19,859 bases of DNA. It comes from Clostridiales bacterium UBA735 (GTDB lineage: Bacteria > Bacillota > Clostridia > Oscillospirales > Oscillospiraceae). A model generated the notes under the pieces. The model was not told the DNA's origin and searched no databases. It saw nothing but the letters and a program-made list of their open reading frames with translations. Of the stretch, positions 15,479-19,859 are shown in pieces. The stretch is from the NCBI GenBank assembly GCA_002298695.1, contig DBLB01000121.1, positions 490 through 20,348 of the forward strand, in the 5' to 3' direction. Every line of letters begins with the position of its first letter. Positions within the stretch are counted from its first letter, which is position 1. Both the position numbers and the translations under genes were made by a program.

Positions 15479-16633
15479 ATGAAACTGGAAAGCTTTTCCC
15501 TGAAGCAGGACGTCATTTTCGGCGTCGGTTCCGTGGAGACACTCGGTGATCATGTCAGAAAGCTGAACGGCACCAAAGTTCTGCTTGTCTCAGATCCCGG
15601 CCTGGTCAAGGCCGGCCTGACCGGGAAGCTGGAGGGCATTTTGCAGAAGGCGGACATCCCCTTCGTCACCTTCACAGATGTGGAGCCGGATCCCGGCTGC
15701 TGGGTCGTGAAGGCGGCCAATGACCTGCTCGTGGCAGAGCATTGCGACTGCGTTGTCGCGCTCGGCGGCGGCAGCGCCATGGATACGGCAAAGAGCGCGG
15801 CCATCATCGGCTACAGCGGCAAGCGGATCCATGACTACTGGGGTTATTACAAGCCTGTCGACAATGAGACGATTCCTGTTATCGCCATCCCGACCACGGC
15901 CGGCACCGGCAGCGAGGTCACACGCAACACTGTCATCACCGATGAAAACAAGTATAAGATGGTCATCCTGAACGACAAGATGCTGCCGGAAATTGCACTG
16001 CTTGATCCGGAGCTTATCACGACGCTCCCGGCGTCGATCGCGGCCGATACGGGACTGGACGCGCTCATTCATGCGGTCGAGTGCTACCTGAGCGATCTTG
16101 CGACGCCGTTCTCCGATGCTGTTGCAGAAAAGGCCATGGAGCTGATCGGCCAGGCGCTGCCGCGCTTTGTTGCAAACCGCAAGGATATTCAGGCGGCCTC
16201 CGATATGCTCATGGGCAGTACACTTGCCGGAATCACGCTCTCACTCTGCCTTCCGAACCAGGCACATGCGCTCTCACATCCGCTGACGGGCTACTATCAC
16301 GTCCCGCACGGCCGCGCAAACGCCATGCTGTTCCCGAATACCATGGAATTCAACGCGCTGGCAGACAAGGGCAAGTATAAGAAAATCTACAATCTGCTCC
16401 GCAGCAACCATCCTGCAGTGGAAGATTTCGAACCGGAGATGCTCATCGACTATCTCCGCAATCTCAACCGCCGTCTCGGCCTGCCGAAGAATCTCTCTGA
16501 AATGGGCATTGGCGAGGAGCACCTTGAAGAGATGATTGTGGACGCACAGAAGACGAAGATCTGGGAGCATTGCCCCCGTTCGACCAGCGTTGCAGATATG
16601 CGCGCACTGTATCTCAAGACGATTTACGGCTGA
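15479..16633 (+). CDS. Iron-containing (group III) alcohol dehydrogenase
   Basis: This 384-residue enzyme has the usual family length. The NAD(P) site is ALGGGSAMDTAKS (94-106), with the TTAGTGSEVTR motif at 139-149. The four metal ligands are in place: D194 and H198 (DALIHAVECY), H263 and H277 (HALSHPLTGYYHVPHG). Such enzymes interconvert alcohols and aldehydes or ketones, often under anaerobic conditions. An AAGGAG site lies 11 bases upstream. It is the last gene of unit 1, 38 bases after the aldehyde dehydrogenase gene. Its substrate could be a diol, a hydroxy acid or the aldehyde made after decarboxylation. Direction of the reaction cannot be read from sequence. Confidence 0.93.
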   Translation: MKLESFSLKQDVIFGVGSVETLGDHVRKLNGTKVLLVSDPGLVKAGLTGKLEGILQKADIPFVTFTDVEPDPGCWVVKAANDLLVAEHCDCVVALGGGSAMDTAKSAAIIGYSGKRIHDYWGYYKPVDNETIPVIAIPTTAGTGSEVTRNTVITDENKYKMVILNDKMLPEIALLDPELITTLPASIAADTGLDALIHAVECYLSDLATPFSDAVAEKAMELIGQALPRFVANRKDIQAASDMLMGSTLAGITLSLCLPNQAHALSHPLTGYYHVPHGRANAMLFPNTMEFNALADKGKYKKIYNLLRSNHPAVEDFEPEMLIDYLRNLNRRLGLPKNLSEMGIGEEHLEEMIVDAQKTKIWEHCPRSTSVADMRALYLKTIYG

Positions 16634-16665
16634 CAAGCCGGCAGAAACAATCCTCCCACATGAAT

Positions 16666-16701
16666 GGGCTGTGCGGCCCGTGCTCTGTGGCCGCGCAGCT
16701 C
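16666..16701. other. Hairpin downstream of the alcohol dehydrogenase gene
   Basis: Thirteen-base arms (16666-16678 and 16689-16701) pair with two G-U contacts around a 10-base loop. The stem is strong, but no T-run follows, so it is not a standard intrinsic terminator. It may stabilise the unit 1 transcript end, act with Rho, or reduce read-through into unit 2. Confidence 0.45.
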
Positions 16702-16792
16702 AGGACAACATGGAAAATGCACAAATTTAGGTCATAATAAATTAAATGGCTGCTGCATAGCCCTTCGAAATTGTACAGTATGACTATAATTT

Positions 16793-16807
16793 ATTCCGAT
16801 CGCGAAT
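16793..16807. promoter_or_regulatory. LysR-type box, copy 2 (ATTC-N7-GAAT)
   Basis: The arms ATTC (16793-16796) and GAAT (16804-16807) enclose CGATCGC, itself nearly palindromic. It is followed by AACTGTGG exactly as in copy 1 and is again centred about 65 bases before the expected start of transcription. This ties the ubiD/transport unit to the same LysR regulator as unit 1. Confidence 0.7.
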
Positions 16808-16828
16808 AACTGTGGCGACGGAAAGGAA

Positions 16829-16858
16829 TTGCATTCAGTTGGTCGAAAGTGCTATAAT
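16829..16858 (+). promoter_or_regulatory. Promoter of catabolic unit 2
   Basis: TTGCAT (16829-16834), an 18-base spacer and a perfect TATAAT (16853-16858) form the core promoter. The distance from the LysR box to the -35 and from the -35 to the -10 is the same as in the unit 1 promoter, base for base. The stronger -10 suggests a somewhat higher basal level than unit 1. Confidence 0.7.
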
Positions 16859-16941
16859 TTTGGCATAACAAAAGAAAATTTTGTTAAAATCGCCTCGACC
16901 ATTGCAGCGGGCGTCCAGCAGAAAGGAGGAAAAAAGCGAAG

Positions 16942-18414
16942 ATGAACACGATCACAGATCTCAGATCCGCGCTGGAGAGGCTGAAGGAAGTCCACGGACA
17001 GTATGCGGAAACGGACGTATCTGTCAAGCCGCATGCCGAAATTTCAGGTATCTATCGCTACGTCGGCGCAGGCGGAACCGTTATGCGTCCGACAAAGAAG
17101 GGGCCGGCGCTGATGTTCAACCATGTGGAAGGACACGAGGGCGCACGCGTGCTGATCGGCCTGCTGGCATCGCGGGAGCGGGTCGGATACCTGCTTGACG
17201 AAGACCCGAAACGGCTGGGTTTCCGCCTCAATGAAGCGGTACAGCATCCCGTCGACCCGATCGTCATACCGCCGGAACAGGCTGCCTGCCGCGAAGTGGT
17301 CCACCTTGCTACAGAACCGGATTTTGATATTCGAAAGCTGCTGCCGGCTCCGACCAATACACCGGAGGATGCAGGGCCCTATATCACGCTGGGGATGTGC
17401 TATGCGTCGGATCCGGAAACGGGTGAATCCGATCTCACGATCCACCGCCTGTGCCTCCAGGGGCCGGATACGATTTCAATGTACTTTGTACCGGGTTCCC
17501 GGCATCTCGGCGTGTTCCGGGAAAAAGCAGAGCGCCTGGGACGGCCGCTGCCGATCTCAATCAGCATCGGTGTGGATCCGGCCATTGAAATCGCTTCCTG
17601 TTTCGAACCGCCCACAACGCCGCTTGGCTTCAATGAATTGAGTGTCGCCGGCGCCATTCGCGGTAAGGCAGTGGAGCTGACACCGTGTCTGACTGTGCTG
17701 GAAAAGTGTATTGCCAATGCAGAATATGTCATCGAGGGAGAGCTGCTGCCCGATACTTATATTCGTGAAGATGCACAGACGAACACAGGTAAGGCTATGC
17801 CGGAATTTCCGGGGTATACGGGAAAAGCCAATCCGCAGGTTCCAATCATTCGGGTCAAGGCGGTCACACATCGGAAAAATCCAATCATGCAGACCTGCAT
17901 CGGCCCGAGCGAGGAGCATGTTAATATGGCTGGTATTCCGACAGAGGCCAGTATCATCCAGATGATCGACAGAGCAATGCCCGGTCGGCTGCATAATGTG
18001 TATTGTCATCCGTCAGGCGGCGGGAAATACATGGCAATCATCCAATTTGAGAAAAAGGCACAGAGTGATGAGGGCCGCCAACGCCAAGCTGCAATCCTGG
18101 CTTTTGCGGCATTCTCCGAACTGAAGCATGTAATTCTGGTGGATGAGGATGTCGACATTTTTGATACCGACGATGTACTCTTTGCACTCAACACACGCTA
18201 TCAGGGGGATATCGATACAATTTTTATTCCAGGCGTCCGATGCCACCCGCTGGATCCGTCTCAGAGGCCGGAGTATAATCCGATGCTCCGCGACTTCGCG
18301 ACATCCTGCAAGACAATCTTCGATTGTACCGTCCCTTATGATCAGAAATCCCGCTTCCAGAGAAGCCAGTTCCTGGAACTCGATGATCGGAAGTGGAAGA
18401 TGAAAGTCTGGTAA
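16942..18414 (+). CDS. UbiD-family prenyl-FMN-dependent decarboxylase, non-canonical active site
   Basis: This 490-residue enzyme has the UbiD family length. The prFMN/metal-binding region is recognisable: ITLGMCYASDPETG (148-161), DLTIHRLCLQG (164-174) with the catalytic Arg R169 and D164 where Asn is usual, PGSRHLG (184-190), RPLPISISIGVDP (201-213) and the VIEGE stretch (263-267). In the next motif, normally EGPFGE, it reads GKAMPE (283-288): the second acid (E288) is kept but the first glutamate position is G283. Family members add or remove CO2 on aromatic or alpha,beta-unsaturated acids, and UbiX in unit 1 would make the cofactor. An AGGAGG site lies 12 bases upstream. Substrate is unknown and quinone synthesis is unlikely given the context. 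Confidence 0.88.
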   Translation: MNTITDLRSALERLKEVHGQYAETDVSVKPHAEISGIYRYVGAGGTVMRPTKKGPALMFNHVEGHEGARVLIGLLASRERVGYLLDEDPKRLGFRLNEAVQHPVDPIVIPPEQAACREVVHLATEPDFDIRKLLPAPTNTPEDAGPYITLGMCYASDPETGESDLTIHRLCLQGPDTISMYFVPGSRHLGVFREKAERLGRPLPISISIGVDPAIEIASCFEPPTTPLGFNELSVAGAIRGKAVELTPCLTVLEKCIANAEYVIEGELLPDTYIREDAQTNTGKAMPEFPGYTGKANPQVPIIRVKAVTHRKNPIMQTCIGPSEEHVNMAGIPTEASIIQMIDRAMPGRLHNVYCHPSGGGKYMAIIQFEKKAQSDEGRQRQAAILAFAAFSELKHVILVDEDVDIFDTDDVLFALNTRYQGDIDTIFIPGVRCHPLDPSQRPEYNPMLRDFATSCKTIFDCTVPYDQKSRFQRSQFLELDDRKWKMKVW

Positions 18415-18499
18415 GAGCTTTTACTGTCAGGAAAGATCTGATGAAAGCCGCAGACCATTGATTCAGATACACCCTGGAAAATTGAAACAGGAGAAACGC

Positions 18500-18511
18500 G
18501 GAACGCGTTCC
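18500..18511. repeat. Perfect 12-base palindrome in the ubiD-SBP gap
   Basis: GGAACGCGTTCC lies in the 123-base gap between the ubiD-like and substrate-binding protein genes. It could be a protein site or fold into a tiny hairpin. No clear -35/-10 pair was found in this gap, so the two genes are probably co-transcribed. Confidence 0.35.
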
Positions 18512-18549
18512 AGAAAATTTGCTTAGGCATTAGAAAGATGGGGGAGAGT

Positions 18550-19674
18550 ATGAAAAAGCTTTTGGCGATTGTGCTATGTTTGACACTTGCCCTTTGCGCT
18601 GTAGCCTGTTCTACGGACAAAGGAGACGCAGCCCAGCATCCCAGTGACCCAGGCAATGCAACTCAGGACTCTACGACGGACCAAGCTCAGCAGGAAACGA
18701 GTGACACGGGTTCGACAGATGACGAGATCGTCATCGCACTGATGATGAAATCGTTGGCCTCCGAATGGAATCAGAATATTGAGGCGTCATTGATCGAACT
18801 TGGCGAGGAGTATCACTTCCGTGTGCTGACATTCGACTGCGGCGGTGATGCTGCGACAATGCTGGATCAGATGAATGACGCTGTAAATCAGAATGTTGAT
18901 GCATTTTTCATGCATATCGCGGAAGAAGGTATTGCGGAAGCAGCAGTCGAGATTGCCAATGAAGCAGGTATCCCGATTATTGGTGAATCGCTTCCGCTGA
19001 AAGACGGTAACGGAAATTGGCTTGCGCCTTGTGTCGTTCTGAATGCAGCTGGATGCGGTGAAGTTGATGCACAGTGGGTATACGACAACTGGAAGAGCAC
19101 CAGCGCCGATTTGAGCGACCAGTCTGCGGTCGGCGTGATCATGGTTACAAATTCGCTGACGGAAAATGCAGTGCTGCGTCAAAACGGCGCGACAGAGAAG
19201 CTGCAGGAACTGTTCCCGGATATCCCGGCCGAGAACTACTATGTTGCTGATATCTCGGCAAGCTCATCGGACTATACAGAAGGCGGTTATACAGAAACAT
19301 CTGCTGTGCTGGCGGCACACCCGGATTTGGAAGCATGGATTGTAATTGGCGTGCAGGATGATTATGCATTGGGCGCCTGCCGTGCAATCGAGGAAACGGG
19401 AAATGCAGAGAAAACAATTATGATGAGTATGGGCGGTGAACAGGCGATCCCGGAGTGGAAAGCAGGGACGACTGCTCCCTGGTATGGATGCTGCTACTAT
19501 ACGGCGATGGACTTTACACGTCCCGTTGTAGAAGGATTGCTGTCTGTTGTTCGCGGAGAAGCCAGTTTGAAGGATGTGTTCTCTGATAATATTGAAGCAG
19601 GTCAGACCTATGGTACGCAGACGATCTCCGGCTATGTCATTACATATGAGAATTATACGGAATACGTTCGATAA
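18550..19674 (+). CDS. Sugar-type ABC transporter substrate-binding lipoprotein (RbsB-like)
   Basis: This protein of about 374 residues captures the ligand outside the membrane. It has a lipoprotein signal peptide: a Lys pair, a hydrophobic core and a lipobox ending at C20 (AVAC). A Ser/Thr/Asp/Gln-rich linker (about 21-58) follows. The rest is a type 1 periplasmic binding fold (Peripla_BP_4), with IVIALMMKSLASEWNQNIEASL, the NQNVDAFFMHIAEEGIAEAAVEIANEAGIPIIGE hinge region and AWIVIGVQDDYALGACRAIEETG. The start at 18550 gives the usual MKK opening; an in-frame ATG at 18538 adds four residues and is equally possible. It sits downstream of the ubiD-like gene and upstream of the ATPase gene, so it is probably the import system for the pathway substrate. 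Ligand unknown. Confidence 0.9.
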   Translation: MKKLLAIVLCLTLALCAVACSTDKGDAAQHPSDPGNATQDSTTDQAQQETSDTGSTDDEIVIALMMKSLASEWNQNIEASLIELGEEYHFRVLTFDCGGDAATMLDQMNDAVNQNVDAFFMHIAEEGIAEAAVEIANEAGIPIIGESLPLKDGNGNWLAPCVVLNAAGCGEVDAQWVYDNWKSTSADLSDQSAVGVIMVTNSLTENAVLRQNGATEKLQELFPDIPAENYYVADISASSSDYTEGGYTETSAVLAAHPDLEAWIVIGVQDDYALGACRAIEETGNAEKTIMMSMGGEQAIPEWKAGTTAPWYGCCYYTAMDFTRPVVEGLLSVVRGEASLKDVFSDNIEAGQTYGTQTISGYVITYENYTEYVR

Positions 19675-19716
19675 CATACTTCCTGTAACGGTGGTTGAAA
19701 TCGTATAGACAATTCG

Positions 19717-19751
19717 GATGCAGTGAAGAATAATAATTTCTTCACTGCATC
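19717..19751 (+). terminator. Hairpin between binding-protein and ATPase genes (partial terminator or mRNA stabiliser)
   Basis: Fourteen-base arms (19717-19730 and 19738-19751) are perfect complements around the loop TAATAAT. Only a weak T-containing tail (TGCTTTATC) follows. In ABC operons such elements often raise binding-protein mRNA over the membrane components, which fits this position. Confidence 0.6.
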
Positions 19752-19797
19752 TGCTTTATCAAGAGACTTCGCTGGGGCGTATCGGAGGGAGAAATGA

Positions 19798-19859
19798 ATG
19801 GAAAGCAAAATAGAAGTCAGAAATATCTCAAAAGCATTTTCCGGCGTTCAGGCGCTGCA
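19798..19859 (+). CDS. ABC transporter ATP-binding protein, first 20 codons (RbsA/MglA-like)
   Basis: The ATG at 19798 follows a GGAGGG site and encodes MESKIEVRNISKAFSGVQAL before the window ends. The IEVRNISKAFSGVQAL pattern is the usual N-terminus of sugar ABC ATPases, just before the Walker A motif. An ATG four bases earlier (19794) is in a different frame and gives no family match. It would energise uptake of the ligand bound by the upstream lipoprotein. Confidence 0.8.
   Translation, partial: MESKIEVRNISKAFSGVQAL

Larger units (their letters stand above)
16634..16941 (+). promoter_or_regulatory. 308-base control region between units 1 and 2
   Basis: The first part holds the hairpin at 16666-16701 and no convincing ORF. 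The second half is AT-rich and contains the second LysR box, a core promoter and a short AT-rich inverted repeat (about 16868-16882, ACAAAA against TTTTGT) in the leader. The AGGAGG site at 16924-16929 serves the ubiD-like gene. I see no RNA gene in it. Confidence 0.6.

Noticed and set aside
16666..16701. Calling the hairpin after the alcohol dehydrogenase gene an intrinsic terminator
   Set aside because: The stem is good, but no T-run follows on the plus strand, so it is listed only as a hairpin.

Overview
The window looks like chromosome of a GC-rich, low-oxygen-adapted Firmicute, most likely an Oscillospirales/Ruminococcaceae-type gut Clostridium. This is inferred from several things: Gram-positive style ribosome binding sites and a lipoprotein, an Rrf2-regulator/NifS pair, a CsoR-CopA copper operon, and anaerobic-type enzymes (iron alcohol dehydrogenase, prenyl-FMN decarboxylase system, URO-D-like protein). 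No species can be named from sequence alone. I saw no rRNA, tRNA, CRISPR array, insertion sequence or phage gene.

Layout. (1) 1-1021, minus strand: an Rrf2-family Fe-S sensing repressor followed by a NifS-type cysteine desulfurase that runs off the left edge. Both have clear promoters overlapped by related inverted repeats. (2) 1155-2217, plus strand: an lrgA/lrgB pair ending at a strong hairpin. (3) 2280-4525, minus strand: a two-gene cell-envelope glycosylation unit, a polytopic DUF6056-like membrane protein followed by a GtrB/DPM1-like polyprenol-phosphate glycosyltransferase. (4) 4618-7557, plus strand: a copper-efflux operon with a CsoR operator inside the promoter, csoR, and a CopA P1B-ATPase. 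A second heavy-metal domain at the CopA C-terminus has its own internal Shine-Dalgarno and ATG, so it may also be made as a free CopZ-like chaperone.

(5) 7572 to the right edge: a catabolic island run by a divergent LysR-type regulator. Transcription unit 1 (8718-16633) is seven tightly packed genes: a UGSC-like fusion protein, an FAD oxidoreductase, a UbiX flavin prenyltransferase, a small LpdD-like prenyl-flavin chaperone, a URO-D-family protein, an aldehyde dehydrogenase and an iron alcohol dehydrogenase. Unit 2 starts with a UbiD-family decarboxylase (16942-18414), followed by a sugar-type ABC substrate-binding lipoprotein and the first codons of its ATPase. The two units start from promoters with the same architecture: an ATTC-N7-GAAT LysR box, an identical ACTGTGG extension, a TTGC -35 and a TATA(A/C)T -10, all at exactly conserved spacing. 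This strongly suggests one regulon.

Interpretation. The island encodes its own prFMN cofactor synthesis (UbiX), a probable cofactor chaperone (LpdD-like), a prFMN decarboxylase (UbiD-like), redox enzymes to process the product, and an uptake system for a small, sugar-like ligand. The substrate cannot be read from sequence. The two most unusual components are the 570-residue UGSC-like fusion, in which the redox UGSC motif has become M-G-T-S, and a UbiD homologue that seems to lack one glutamate of the classical E-R-E catalytic set. Together these make the island a good candidate for an undescribed anaerobic catabolic pathway.
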